Shown: piece after piece, positions 33,057 through 41,690 of the stretch
Layout of the letters: the number at the start of each line of letters is the position of its first letter
Position numbering within the stretch: the stretch's first letter is position 1
Source of the DNA: a virus
Virus record (IMG/VR): IMGVR_UViG_3300025853_008930
Span: 16,706-80,705 of that record
Reading direction: 5' to 3' (one strand)
Length of the DNA stretch: 64,000 nt
Notes under the pieces: generated by a model
Databases searched by the model: none
What the model saw: only the letters and a program-made list of their open reading frames with translations
Told to the model about the DNA's origin: nothing
Made by a program: the position numbers and the translations under genes

Positions 33057-35374
33057 TTCTCCTCCTTGAATAGTTTTCCGTCTATCATTTGTCTTAGCAA
33101 ATTCTCATCGTAGTATAATGTCTTATAGTTCTCCGGCCTATTTGCTATGTCTTCTAATTTCTTCTTTAAAGATTTCTTAAACAACTCTCTTATTTTGTTT
33201 AAATCTTCATTGACTTTATTGGCGAGTTCTTCTATGGCTTCTTTAAGAGATTCATTTTCTAGTGAAAGATTCTCTCTAGCAATATCGCCAACTATCTCTT
33301 TCAAAGGTTTATCTGCTTCAACAACTATTTCGTTTTCGTCGGCATCTAAGTCTTTCACTTGCACTTTCTTTTTGTATTCAGCCGCAGGGAATAAAAGTTC
33401 TGCTGTGTATAGGGCGACAGCAAAGGCTTGAGACTTATCCATTTTTTTAGACAATAAATTTTCTATATTCGTTTTTGATATAACTTTGCCTAATGTTTGG
33501 TTTTTAGGCAAGGAAACTAATAATTCATAAAACGCTTTGGCGATTTCGCTAGAAAAATCATCGGCTGTTATTGGTTCTAAGTCTTCTAGTTCATCAATAA
33601 ATTCACCTAGTTTTTCATCATCTTCATCCCAAGATTCCTCTTCTGTCATTGTCTCTCTTACAAGAGGTTCTAGTGTTTTAATGAAGTTTCCTAACTCTTT
33701 ATTTGTTGTAATATATTTATTTCCTGCTCTTATCAAATATTTACTCTTATCATCTGTATTTTGAGTATCTAGGTTTTGAGTTCTAAACTTCCCATAAAGG
33801 TCTGCAAAGGTATCATCCTCCAAATTTTCTTTGCTGAATAGCCATTTTATCACTTCTGCATCAAACTCTTCAAAGTTTTCATCTCCGACCAATTCATTGT
33901 ATTCTTTTTCTGTTTCTGCTAATTGTTTATCGTCTAATTGAGACATGCTGATGCCTAGTTTTCTAGCGGCTGTCGCTTTAGCAGAATCTAAAGAATATTT
34001 TGCGGTTCTTTTTGATAGTCCTTTACTTGCTTCAAAAAAAGCATCCGAACCGCTAGTAGTTAGCAATTGTTCAAAAAATGGGTGAATTTCTAACTTTCTT
34101 GCTCCTCTAGCACCTTTTTGAAACATAAGATTATCAATTTTTTCATTATTTATCTTGAAAAGTAAAGGAGTTTTGTCCAATTGTCGCTTTGCTCTCTTTT
34201 CTCCACGAACTTTTATGCCAAATTGCATTTTGCTTGCTCCTAAAACATTCAAATATGTCTCTACTTGTTTTTCTCCGACATTTTCAGCAATCAACTTAGT
34301 CAATTCGGCATCTTCCATAGCATATCCGCCAATTTTTGTTTTATTTTGCAGTTTTTCATCTGAACTCACTAATAATTCATATAATTCGGGATAATCAACA
34401 TAAAAAAGTATTCTTGCTTTACGATTTGCTTTCATTTTAGCGGCTCTTTGTGAATATTCAGCCGGTTTTATGTCTTTTTCTGCTATATCCTTGAATGATT
34501 TTTCGCCACCACGAATAATTCTTTTCTTTGTCCTTGCTTCAGCCGTAAATCCTTCTCTAAATGTCAAACGAACACCATCTTTATCAACAAATTTAGATAA
34601 AAATTCTTCTTGTTCAATTTTTTTCCTTACGGGGATGTCTACAACCTTACCATAAAGCGTAAGATTTTCTTTTATCTTGTTTTTTGACTTAAATTTGTTG
34701 CTATTCGCTGTAAATTTTTTGAAATCCCCTACCTTTTTAGCATAAACTATGCCTTCAATGTTCTCAATTCCAATCACAATCAAGGCTTTATTGAAAATAA
34801 CACGGTCTTTAAAAAAATCTTGAACACTTACATTACTATCCTTGATACTGTTTTTCAAAATAGTAGTTAATTTTTTTAGATTTTGCTGTCCTATTACCTT
34901 TCTTAGTCTATCTTTGCCTCCACCGGACAAATTTTTCCTTTGTTCTTCTAGTGAATTTCTCAAGTCTTGTAGTTGGTTTGAATTTAGCGTTTCTAAATTA
35001 GCATATTTGTTTATTTTTTCTATAAAACTTAAAGATTTTATTTCTCTTTCTTCAGGTTTATCTTTACTATAATCTCTTTTAGTGGCCATGTGTTTTTCCA
35101 TAACCTTTGTGAATCTTTCGTGAACTTCCTCTAGCCTGTCTTTGTATTTTCTGTATGCCTCATTGAAATTCCTACGAAAAATATTTTTAAATTCTGTAAC
35201 ATTTGAGTAAAAATATTCTACTGAACCGGAAGAGGTGGTTTTTCCAAACTTAGACAGAACTTCTCTTTTAGCATCCTTTTTGTTTTCTGTTTTCTTATTA
35301 GAAAGCATGTCTTGATAAGTAGAATCACCCATCAAAAAATCCCAAAAGAAAGAAGCAGGAAAAGGAAATACCAC
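33053..35374 (-). CDS. Giant charged protein (773 aa), unknown
   Basis: 773 residues from GTG 35374 after GTAGGTGG; Met15 is an alternative. Near that Met is S-T-Y-Q-D-M-L-S-N-K-K, loosely tag-like with Tyr for Trp. The body is Lys/Glu-rich, with beta-containing parts around 180-420 (R-V-I-F-N-K-A-L-I-V-I-G) and acidic segments near 500-600. Unknown function; pairs with the 818-aa protein. Confidence 0.6.
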   Translation of the reverse strand: MVFPFPASFFWDFLMGDSTYQDMLSNKKTENKKDAKREVLSKFGKTTSSGSVEYFYSNVTEFKNIFRRNFNEAYRKYKDRLEEVHERFTKVMEKHMATKRDYSKDKPEEREIKSLSFIEKINKYANLETLNSNQLQDLRNSLEEQRKNLSGGGKDRLRKVIGQQNLKKLTTILKNSIKDSNVSVQDFFKDRVIFNKALIVIGIENIEGIVYAKKVGDFKKFTANSNKFKSKNKIKENLTLYGKVVDIPVRKKIEQEEFLSKFVDKDGVRLTFREGFTAEARTKKRIIRGGEKSFKDIAEKDIKPAEYSQRAAKMKANRKARILFYVDYPELYELLVSSDEKLQNKTKIGGYAMEDAELTKLIAENVGEKQVETYLNVLGASKMQFGIKVRGEKRAKRQLDKTPLLFKINNEKIDNLMFQKGARGARKLEIHPFFEQLLTTSGSDAFFEASKGLSKRTAKYSLDSAKATAARKLGISMSQLDDKQLAETEKEYNELVGDENFEEFDAEVIKWLFSKENLEDDTFADLYGKFRTQNLDTQNTDDKSKYLIRAGNKYITTNKELGNFIKTLEPLVRETMTEEESWDEDDEKLGEFIDELEDLEPITADDFSSEIAKAFYELLVSLPKNQTLGKVISKTNIENLLSKKMDKSQAFAVALYTAELLFPAAEYKKKVQVKDLDADENEIVVEADKPLKEIVGDIARENLSLENESLKEAIEELANKVNEDLNKIRELFKKSLKKKLEDIANRPENYKTLYYDENLLRQMIDGKLFKEEK

Positions 35375-35382
35375 TAAACCAC

Positions 35383-35526
35383 CTACTTCATAGCATATCT
35401 TTCTATTTCATCTATCGCTGTCTTAACATACTTAGGGGCTGACTTCATACTATCTCTTAGTGTTGCTAAGGCTTGAGCAATCATAGCCTCATCTATATCT
35501 TCTTTAATTATATCTTGCCAATTCAT
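35383..35526 (-). CDS. Small tagged helical protein (M-N-W-Q-D-I-I-K)
   Basis: 47 residues: the tag M-N-W-Q-D-I-I-K-E-D plus one amphipathic helical body (A-M-I-A-Q-A-L-A-T-L-R). GTGATTAC precedes the ATG. The shortest tagged protein besides 40570, it shows that the tag alone plus one helix is retained. Confidence 0.65.
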   Translation of the reverse strand: MNWQDIIKEDIDEAMIAQALATLRDSMKSAPKYVKTAIDEIERYAMK

Positions 35527-35535
35527 TGTAATCAC

Positions 35536-35976
35536 CTAATATGAGCCTTGCCAATCAATGTCTCCTCTATACTCGAATTGGTTTTTATCTTTTTGATTTT
35601 TCATATCAATGTAAACTGTAACACTCGAAACATTAAAACTAGGGCTTTCGTATGAGTCGGGCATATGATTATCTAATTTATCTGCATCAAACTCTACATC
35701 ATATTCAGTTTCGTCTTGCTCAAATGTATCTGTCTCTACAACATAATTAAAGTTTAGACGGACTTTACTCGCATAAGACCCAACACCCTTTACTCCCCAA
35801 CTTCTAAGTTCAACATCAAATCTTCCGTCTACATATCCAGTTGCATTGTCAATGTATGAGTCATTTTTTTCTTCGGGAGCATTTTCTAAAAAAACACTTA
35901 GCATTCTGCCATCTATTTCCCAAGTAATGTCTGCCATTTTTTTAATATCTTCTTTTACTATATCTTTCCAACTCAT
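35536..35976 (-). CDS. Tagged beta-rich protein (M-S-W-K-D-I-V-K)
   Basis: 146 residues. Tag, then alternating hydrophobic/charged beta strands (F-D-V-E-L-R-S-W, V-R-L-N-F-N-Y-V-V) rich in Asp and Ser. Unknown function. It overlaps the zinc-finger gene upstream by 4 bases. Confidence 0.65.
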   Translation of the reverse strand: MSWKDIVKEDIKKMADITWEIDGRMLSVFLENAPEEKNDSYIDNATGYVDGRFDVELRSWGVKGVGSYASKVRLNFNYVVETDTFEQDETEYDVEFDADKLDNHMPDSYESPSFNVSSVTVYIDMKNQKDKNQFEYRGDIDWQGSY

Positions 35977-36629
35977 TGTAATTTCTCCTGCATTCTTTTC
36001 TTAATGTCTAACCAAATTTCGGGATTGTTTTCAGCAAGCACTTCTTGGACAATTTGCATCTGTGCAAATATAATTGTGTCCTGTCTCTTATGTATAAGTT
36101 TGCCCTTAAACTCCATAAGATATTTTAGCGACTCCCTAACTTCTTTCGCAAGTTTAGTTAGGCTATCTATTTCTCTAGGTTCTAAATCAACTGCACCGAA
36201 CAAGTCATCTAACTTGCTATCCAGTCTTTGTATGTTATTACTTAGCAAATCAATCTCATTAACTTCTTTCTTTGCTATTATTACTGCGGCTGACTCTTGA
36301 ACAATCGGTGCTAGATGGTGTTTCATGTGTCGTTGCACTTGTTCCTTTGTAGTGTCTAATGCTTCGGCAATTGCTTCAGCACTTATTTCACCATTGGCTA
36401 AGTTTTCTTCGTAGTGCTTTCTCATTGGGTCTGTGCATAATACACACTTAGGATTACTACTATTGACATAATCTCCCATGTGATTTCTTTGGTGTTGTGC
36501 CGCAGTTCCACTTCTCCAATCGTGTCTTGAATCTAAATCATCACAAGAAACCTCACCGGCTTCCAACATTCTTTCAAGTTCTTCTCTATCTTCATGTTGG
36601 CAAAAGCCACAACGCTTTCTTGTTACCAT
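35973..36629 (-). CDS. Zinc-finger/HTH protein, possible terminase small subunit
   Basis: 218 residues with two similar zinc modules: C-G-F-C...H-Q-R-N-H (about 7-49) and C-V-L-C...H-M-K-H-H (about 62-105). Each includes an HTH-like helix pair (A-I-A-E-A-L-D-T-T-K-E-Q-V). The C-terminal half is a coiled coil. DNA-binding head plus oligomerising coil is the TerS layout, but terL is 6 kb away, so TerS is an inference. It could instead be a transcription regulator. Confidence 0.5.
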   Translation of the reverse strand: MVTRKRCGFCQHEDREELERMLEAGEVSCDDLDSRHDWRSGTAAQHQRNHMGDYVNSSNPKCVLCTDPMRKHYEENLANGEISAEAIAEALDTTKEQVQRHMKHHLAPIVQESAAVIIAKKEVNEIDLLSNNIQRLDSKLDDLFGAVDLEPREIDSLTKLAKEVRESLKYLMEFKGKLIHKRQDTIIFAQMQIVQEVLAENNPEIWLDIKKRMQEKLQ

Positions 36630-36643
36630 TTTAAATCACCTCA

Positions 36644-37003
36644 TCACTTGTAGAACTTGAAGGAAATCAAAGGTTCATTATCAAATTCTTCACTATCAAT
36701 AAAAACACTTTCCGGTTCTAAATCTCCTAAGAATCCATGTTTTACATTTTGGAAATCTATACCTAAAATTTGTATTAGATAGCCCTCCATATTTGTAAAT
36801 TCAAATGGTTCAAAACCATCTTTAAATTCTACTTTGTGAACTTCTAATGCCATAGCAATAGTTTCGCTACTTCTATCAATATCCAAACTCCATGTAACAA
36901 AACATTTCTGTCCATCTTGGTCTTTGTATTTTTTACTATCTTTAGACATTACTCTACATTCAGTCGTCAGTTTATCTTGCTTTTTCAGTTCGTCTTTCCA
37001 CAT
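36644..37003 (-). CDS. Tagged protein (M-W-K-D-E-L-K-K)
   Basis: 119 residues from ATG 37003, with a variant tag. The body is beta-rich (C-F-V-T-W-S-L-D-I-D, G-Y-L-I-Q-I-L-G-I-D-F). No family recognised. Its ATG overlaps nothing but lies within 2 bases of the next tagged stop. Confidence 0.6.
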   Translation of the reverse strand: MWKDELKKQDKLTTECRVMSKDSKKYKDQDGQKCFVTWSLDIDRSSETIAMALEVHKVEFKDGFEPFEFTNMEGYLIQILGIDFQNVKHGFLGDLEPESVFIDSEEFDNEPLISFKFYK

Positions 37004-37004
37004 T

Positions 37005-37286
37005 TTAAACACCTAATTTTTTCTCCATACTTTCGACGAACTTTCTTAAAGAGGCAATTAGATTATCTATTTGCCTTATAGGAATATTATCATCAATAAA
37101 TCTATCTAGTCTTTTATTTTCTTTCTTTTCCATCAAGTCTTCTTTGTAGTCCAAAAGAGACTCTATCATGCTCTCGGCTCTTGTAATTACTGAACCCTTT
37201 TCTGCTCTTAGCATGTCTTCGTGCATACTTGACATATTTTGCCTAAAGGCATCAAACTTGTCTTCTTTTAGTATGTTCTTCCACAT
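37005..37286 (-). CDS. Tagged helical protein (M-W-K-N-I-L-K-E-D)
   Basis: 93 residues from ATG 37286. The upstream longer frame (to 37331) lacks a good ribosome site and overlaps the next gene. Fully helical, with coiled-coil repeats. Unknown function. Confidence 0.6.
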   Translation of the reverse strand: MWKNILKEDKFDAFRQNMSSMHEDMLRAEKGSVITRAESMIESLLDYKEDLMEKKENKRLDRFIDDNIPIRQIDNLIASLRKFVESMEKKLGV

Positions 37287-37290
37287 TTTA

Positions 37291-38418
37291 TCAACTCCAT
37301 AAATATTCATGCCATGACTTTTGTATATCATCCTGTGGAACTTTTAATCCTTTTAGATTTAGATGTTCGCCCCACGCTAACTTCTTTGATTTACCCTTTC
37401 CAACAACCGCTACAATCAGTGATGACATAGCAGTTGCTTGAAAGGGCTTTAATGAAAATGTTTTGATTTGACCCGCAGGTGGTTCTATACCTGCTATCTT
37501 TGAAAGTGCTTCTTTACTTGTCTTTTTGTTATCCAATGTAAACTTCATACCCGAAAAAGTGCTTGCCATTTCTACCAACTTAGGTATTCCATTTTCTTTA
37601 AACAAGGCTTTTCTTTTTAGCAATCCCAATACATGCTTTCTAACAGGTGGGAAAATTGCCAACTTAGAAGGTAATTTAACTTGTAAGTGCATATTTTCTA
37701 TTGCTTTATTTGATTCTGCTAAAGCAATCTTCAATATATCTTTTAATCCAACTTTGATTAAATCACCTCTACCAAAAAGTGCTTGAGCCAAAGGTGGATT
37801 AGCAGTATTTGGTGTATCGCTATACCATGTCGGAGGTGCTTTCTTTCCATATTTTTTCTTATACCATTCATTTGCATAGTGGCCAAAAACCTTGTCTTTT
37901 TCTTTACCTATGGCATTACCATCAGCATCCGACTTTGCAGGAAAATTAAATACAGTATTTCTAGGATTTAATGTGCTTGTTGCTTCTTCAAATCCTTCAA
38001 TGGCTTCTTGAAATTCTTGTAGTTTTTTTACATGGCTTACTAACAGAATCTTATCTTCTTTGAATTCTTCCATAAATTCTTCTATGTCATCTAATAGAGT
38101 AAATGCTCCTGTGCTTCCCCTATTTGGCGACCTATCCCTTCTATATCCGCTAGTTACATGCTCTTTCAATTGTAAATATAGATTAGCAGGGTGAGGCTGT
38201 CCACTCTTAGTATCTATTTGTCCAACCTTCTTTCCCTCTCTAGGTTTTCTAATTCTTCTACCTTCACTAAGTAATTTTTTTCTACCTATACCTTCACACT
38301 TCTTAACCCAAGCCTCATACTCATCAATAAACTTGAATGAGCCTCTAACTTCAATATCGGTGCTTCCAACCCTAATCACGGACTTTTTCTTTTCGTCTTT
38401 TCTTACCACGCTTTCCAC
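37291..38418 (-). CDS. Basic protein (375 aa), unknown
   Basis: 375 residues, Lys-rich, mixed alpha/beta. It starts at GTG 38418 or GTG 38409, just downstream of GGAGGTG, overlapping the preceding tagged gene by about 40 bases. No catalytic motif or membrane segment was seen. One of the few non-tagged proteins in this stretch. Confidence 0.55.
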   Translation of the reverse strand: MESVVRKDEKKKSVIRVGSTDIEVRGSFKFIDEYEAWVKKCEGIGRKKLLSEGRRIRKPREGKKVGQIDTKSGQPHPANLYLQLKEHVTSGYRRDRSPNRGSTGAFTLLDDIEEFMEEFKEDKILLVSHVKKLQEFQEAIEGFEEATSTLNPRNTVFNFPAKSDADGNAIGKEKDKVFGHYANEWYKKKYGKKAPPTWYSDTPNTANPPLAQALFGRGDLIKVGLKDILKIALAESNKAIENMHLQVKLPSKLAIFPPVRKHVLGLLKRKALFKENGIPKLVEMASTFSGMKFTLDNKKTSKEALSKIAGIEPPAGQIKTFSLKPFQATAMSSLIVAVVGKGKSKKLAWGEHLNLKGLKVPQDDIQKSWHEYLWS

Positions 38419-38767
38419 CTCCGTATTCTATATTGAATAATTCAGGATTAGCCCCATGACCACCAAAAGAAACGCCTCCGGCTTCTTTTTCAAAAGTATC
38501 ACTAGTGTTTTCTACAATGTCGTTGAACTCTTCCATGAAACTATTAAATTGTTTTTTCATAGATTTGGCTAATGCTTCCTCATCTAATATTTCATCGTAT
38601 GGGTCTGTGTGTAAGTAGCCCAAATAGTCACTCAAACCCATAAAATTACCGCTATCAAACTCAAGTAAACCTAATAGAGCCTTATGGTGTTTTTCTAAAG
38701 CCCTTTTGAGTTTGACAGCAACCTCCTCAAGTTCTTGGTTGCGCTTCAATACTTCTTCCCAACTCAT
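38372..38767 (-). CDS. Tagged helical protein (M-S-W-E-E-V-L-K)
   Basis: 131 residues. Tag variant M-S-W-E-E-V-L-K-R-N. Acidic coiled-coil-like body and a Gly-rich, basic C-terminus (G-G-G-K-R-G-K-K-R-R-K). Its 3' end overlaps the start of the 375-aa gene in another frame, so the overlap is long and unusual for this genome. Confidence 0.6.
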   Translation of the reverse strand: MSWEEVLKRNQELEEVAVKLKRALEKHHKALLGLLEFDSGNFMGLSDYLGYLHTDPYDEILDEEALAKSMKKQFNSFMEEFNDIVENTSDTFEKEAGGVSFGGHGANPELFNIEYGGGKRGKKRRKEKVRD

Positions 38768-38779
38768 GTCAAACCCTCT

Positions 38780-39079
38780 TTAATCATCTAAAGCAATAGA
38801 CATGATTTTTTCTATCTCTTTTTCGAGTCCTTTTATTGTTCTATTCATTGACTCTCTTTTTTCAGCATCAAAATCTTTACTCATCGTTTGTAATTCCTTG
38901 ATTGTTTTCTTTAGTTCATCTACTCTTTTCAAAAAGTAACTCATGTCTCTTTTCTCTTGGCCTCTAACCGCTTTGCCCTTTAGTCTTCTTCTTTCCAAAG
39001 CCCTTTGCTTTCTTCTGCGAATTCTATCTTTCTCTCGTTCAAAACGACTATCTTCTTTAATTATGTTTTCCCAGTTCAT
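38780..39079 (-). CDS. Tagged basic helical protein (M-N-W-E-N-I-I-K-E-D)
   Basis: 99 residues. Tag followed by an Arg/Lys-rich helix (about 12-45, R-R-R-K-Q-R-A-L-E-R-R) and a coiled coil. Basic N-terminal body, acidic end. Likely DNA- or capsid-binding by composition. Confidence 0.65.
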   Translation of the reverse strand: MNWENIIKEDSRFEREKDRIRRRKQRALERRRLKGKAVRGQEKRDMSYFLKRVDELKKTIKELQTMSKDFDAEKRESMNRTIKGLEKEIEKIMSIALDD

Positions 39080-39080
39080 A

Positions 39081-39308
39081 TCAAGCCCTCGCTAAACTTC
39101 CAAGTATTCTCTTAATGCTATCCATAGTAGTCTTATGCAATCTATGATATTCTCCGGCAATGTCTTCAAACTCTTCAGCATCAATCATTTCTTCACCTTG
39201 ATACTGTCTAACAATTTCATCCAACTCTTTCAAAACATCCCTTTGTCTGCCAAAGTTATCAATGGCATTTTGCGTGGTGTTACGCTTTAGAATACTTTGC
39301 CATGCCAT
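39081..39308 (-). CDS. Tagged helical protein (M-A-W-Q-S-I-L-K)
   Basis: 75 residues. Tag variant M-A-W-Q-S-I-L-K-R-N, then acidic helices with heptad-like spacing. Ends L-G-S-L-A-R-A. Unknown function. Confidence 0.6.
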   Translation of the reverse strand: MAWQSILKRNTTQNAIDNFGRQRDVLKELDEIVRQYQGEEMIDAEEFEDIAGEYHRLHKTTMDSIKRILGSLARA

Positions 39309-39310
39309 AA

Positions 39311-39760
39311 TTAACTCTCCATCGCATTCTTATCTTGGAAACCCCTACTAAATCCCTGCTCAAAGTCTATTCGCTTAACTTCTTTAACCGCACTAGTAGT
39401 AGGGTCGTCTTTTATTTCTTTAAATCTCATAATAGCCAAATCTACAAAAGATTCTATTCCTTCGGGAGTCAATCGCATTATAGTATCATTTTTTGGACTG
39501 TTGCCCCCGAAAAGGTCTACTGTTACAAAGGGCGTATCATCTTCCCCTGTGTCAATAAAAGCAATTTCATATGCCTTATATGAATGAGGGTCTTGTAATT
39601 TGCCGTGAGGAATTGACCCTAATCTATCTCCTGCTACCACGCTTAATTCTAAATCGGGTGCAATTTCAGTTCTTGAGTGATAGCCTCTCCTGTCATTATA
39701 CGGCTTAAACTCAATATCTTGGAATCTAAATTGTTTCTTAAGAATATCTTGCCAAGTCAT
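39311..39760 (-). CDS. Tagged beta-rich protein (M-T-W-Q-D-I-L-K-K)
   Basis: 149 residues. After the tag comes a beta-rich body (E-L-S-V-V-A-G-D-R-L-G, F-I-D-T-G-E-D-D, F-V-T-V-D-L-F-G-G-N). It may be an enzyme-like or jelly-roll fold but no motif was recognised. Four-base overlap with the next tagged gene. Confidence 0.6.
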   Translation of the reverse strand: MTWQDILKKQFRFQDIEFKPYNDRRGYHSRTEIAPDLELSVVAGDRLGSIPHGKLQDPHSYKAYEIAFIDTGEDDTPFVTVDLFGGNSPKNDTIMRLTPEGIESFVDLAIMRFKEIKDDPTTSAVKEVKRIDFEQGFSRGFQDKNAMES

Positions 39761-40113
39761 TTCTTACCCACCTGTCTGCCTTCTCCTGAAAATGGATTAT
39801 ATGGAATATTTCTCGCTTTTCTTCTAGCCCTCATAGGCATTGAGTTAGTTTTATTACCTGCCATTCCAAACCCTACCTTTTTTCCTTTTCTTTGCTTAGT
39901 TTTACCCTTTGGTTGTGGTTGTCCAAAACTAGGTGAATCTGTTACATTACCAAACTCTTCTTCTAGTTCTTGCATTTCTGCATCTCTAACCTTTTTAGAA
40001 CTTCGTCGTTCAACCCCAAGTTTCTTTTTTTGACGGTCATCTATTTTCCTTTCTATTGCTCTCAACCTACCTTCGGTAAAATATGGCTTTTTTAGTATAT
40101 CTTGCCAAGTCAT
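39757..40113 (-). CDS. Tagged very basic protein (M-T-W-Q-D-I-L-K-K)
   Basis: 118 residues. After the tag comes a Lys/Arg-rich chain with a Gly/Pro segment (Q-P-K-G-K-T-K-Q-R-K-G-K-K) and a basic end. Basic composition suggests DNA condensation or virion packing. It overlaps the tiny gene at 40110 by ATGA. Confidence 0.6.
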   Translation of the reverse strand: MTWQDILKKPYFTEGRLRAIERKIDDRQKKKLGVERRSSKKVRDAEMQELEEEFGNVTDSPSFGQPQPKGKTKQRKGKKVGFGMAGNKTNSMPMRARRKARNIPYNPFSGEGRQVGKK

Positions 40114-40217
40114 TTCTTACCACCTGTAACAAAACACTTCTTTGACTTTGCCTCTTTCTCATCAACTTCTTTTGACTTTGCATCAAACCACTTATCGAGA
40201 TAACTACACCTTGTCAT
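40110..40217 (-). CDS. Micro-protein, 35 aa, basic
   Basis: M-T-R-C-S-Y-L-D-K-W-F-D-A-K, then a charged helix and a basic C-terminus with one further Cys. ATGA overlap with the downstream gene and GGTGAATAATATG upstream support translation. No tag. Confidence 0.45.
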   Translation of the reverse strand: MTRCSYLDKWFDAKSKEVDEKEAKSKKCFVTGGKK

Positions 40218-40218
40218 A

Positions 40219-40560
40219 TTATTCACCTTCGGGGCCATAATCTCCTACATATCGAGCAAGTCTTAAAATTTCTTCAGCCACATCTCTAGCCTCAAATTCC
40301 AAACCTGCTAATTTATCATAGAACTCTATTATTTTATTCTCATCATAATCTCTATTATCCCTGTTGTAGTCTCTTACTTTTTCAAAGAGTTTTATGTAGT
40401 AATCTCTTGCGTCTACAGCCGGATTTTTTTCGTGCATTTCCATTAATTCAAATTTTGTTCTCACTAAACCTCTTATTAATTTAGACCTTGAGTCCATAGA
40501 CCTTTCTCGTCTATCAATTGCATCTCCTAAATCTTTTCTTATTTCGTCTTTCCATGTCAT
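40219..40560 (-). CDS. Tagged helical protein (M-T-W-K-D-E-I-R-K-D)
   Basis: 113 residues from ATG 40560. Tag variant with Glu at the I position. All-helical charged body with Arg/Asp/Tyr-rich repeats (Y-N-R-D-N-R-D-Y-D). Unknown function. Confidence 0.6.
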   Translation of the reverse strand: MTWKDEIRKDLGDAIDRRERSMDSRSKLIRGLVRTKFELMEMHEKNPAVDARDYYIKLFEKVRDYNRDNRDYDENKIIEFYDKLAGLEFEARDVAEEILRLARYVGDYGPEGE

Positions 40561-40569
40561 ATTATTCAC

Positions 40570-40716
40570 CTACTGTAATTTTTTCAACATTAGTGCCGCT
40601 TTAGAACAAACTTTCCTTAGTAGGTCTGCATCATACATATCTTGTTTACTTGCATCCTCTAAATAATCTATCACATGCTCAAGCCCTTTTTGTTTAATTA
40701 TATCTTCCCATGTCAT
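40570..40716 (-). CDS. Small tagged helical protein (M-T-W-E-D-I-I-K)
   Basis: 48 residues: the tag, then two short helices ending K-A-A-L-M-L-K-K-L-Q. Preceded by GGTGAATAATATG. Its stop lies 9 bases from the next tagged ATG. Confidence 0.6.
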   Translation of the reverse strand: MTWEDIIKQKGLEHVIDYLEDASKQDMYDADLLRKVCSKAALMLKKLQ

Positions 40717-40758
40717 ATTATTCACCTTTTATTTTAAACGCTTTTTTCAAAAATTTTT

Positions 40759-41136
40759 CTAGGATTTTTTTCTACCGGCTTCTTTCATTTCATCACGATA
40801 TTCAAATAGAGTTTCCTGTATTGCTTTTTCTATTGCTTGTGTTATTTTATAAAAGCGATTATTAGGGAATGAAAAACCCACAACAGGGTAGGCTTCAAAC
40901 TTGTCTGCAAAATAAAGATAGGATTTATGTAATATCTCTCGTATATTTGCATAATCTAAATAATCAACCCCATCAACTATCTCAAAGGGGGTTTTTTCAT
41001 TAAGATTATAATGTTCTCTACCATCAAAAATAATACTTTTCGCCTCTTCTCGGCTCATTGAACCACCCGCCTTTCTTCTAGCATCTATGTTTTCACTATG
41101 CTCACTCGTTTTTTTAACGGTATCTTTCCAATTCAT
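40759..41136 (-). CDS. Tagged protein (M-N-W-K-D-T-V-K-K)
   Basis: 125 residues. Tag variant, then a mixed alpha/beta body (F-E-I-V-D-G-V-D-Y-L-D-Y-A). Ends in a basic K-K-S. The most upstream tagged gene of the arm. Confidence 0.6.
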   Translation of the reverse strand: MNWKDTVKKTSEHSENIDARRKAGGSMSREEAKSIIFDGREHYNLNEKTPFEIVDGVDYLDYANIREILHKSYLYFADKFEAYPVVGFSFPNNRFYKITQAIEKAIQETLFEYRDEMKEAGRKKS

Positions 41137-41255
41137 TCAAATTCAACTCTTTTTTCAAAAAATGTGGCGGAATTTTTGTAGCACTAGCGTAAAATTTTTT
41201 TTTATAACTATTGTATTTCCAGAATAAAAGTTATACTATTCATTATTAATCATGC
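41137..41255. other. Short noncoding gap
   Basis: AT-rich, 119 bases. A weak inverted repeat (TATAACT ... AGTTATA) near 41205-41240 is the only structure I see. No ORF or clear terminator for the minus-strand operon was recognised. Confidence 0.3.
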
Positions 41256-41612
41256 TTAGTTATAATCAAATAAACTAGTATTCTTAGTTTCTTTAACTTC
41301 ACCCTGCATAGTTATTTTATGCTTGGCTTTAACATCTCTAATGTATCTTAGTAGTGTGTTTAACTTAGTTTTAAGCCCTTTTAACTCACTATCCAATTCA
41401 TCAGTATATTCATTACCCTTAGTTTGAGTTTCTTTAAGTAACTCTCTAAGTTTTTGTGATATTGTATTTAGCCTTGATAATAAGCCAAAGTCAATATCCT
41501 TACTAATGCAACAACCTCCTTTGAAGGGTCGTAGTAATATAAGGGTAATAAATGTAGTAGTTTTATGGGTTAATATGTTATACACAGTAGTTAATAGGTC
41601 AAAATTAACCAT
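41256..41612 (-). CDS. First gene of the left-arm operon, helical, start uncertain
   Basis: Up to 118 residues. The charged helical part (from about residue 37) has coiled-coil repeats (L-K-G-L-K-T-K-L-N-T-L). The ATG at 41612 has no ribosome site. An AGGAGG lies at about 41515, just before an ATT in frame, so the translated part may be only about 82 residues with a non-ATG start. The first 35 residues look noncoding-like. Confidence 0.4.
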   Translation of the reverse strand: MVNFDLLTTVYNILTHKTTTFITLILLRPFKGGCCISKDIDFGLLSRLNTISQKLRELLKETQTKGNEYTDELDSELKGLKTKLNTLLRYIRDVKAKHKITMQGEVKETKNTSLFDYN

Positions 41613-41690
41613 GAATGCTTATATTATTCAAAATTAACAAAGAAAAAAATTTTGGAACAAAGCCATATGGTTGTAGAGCAACCGATTAAC

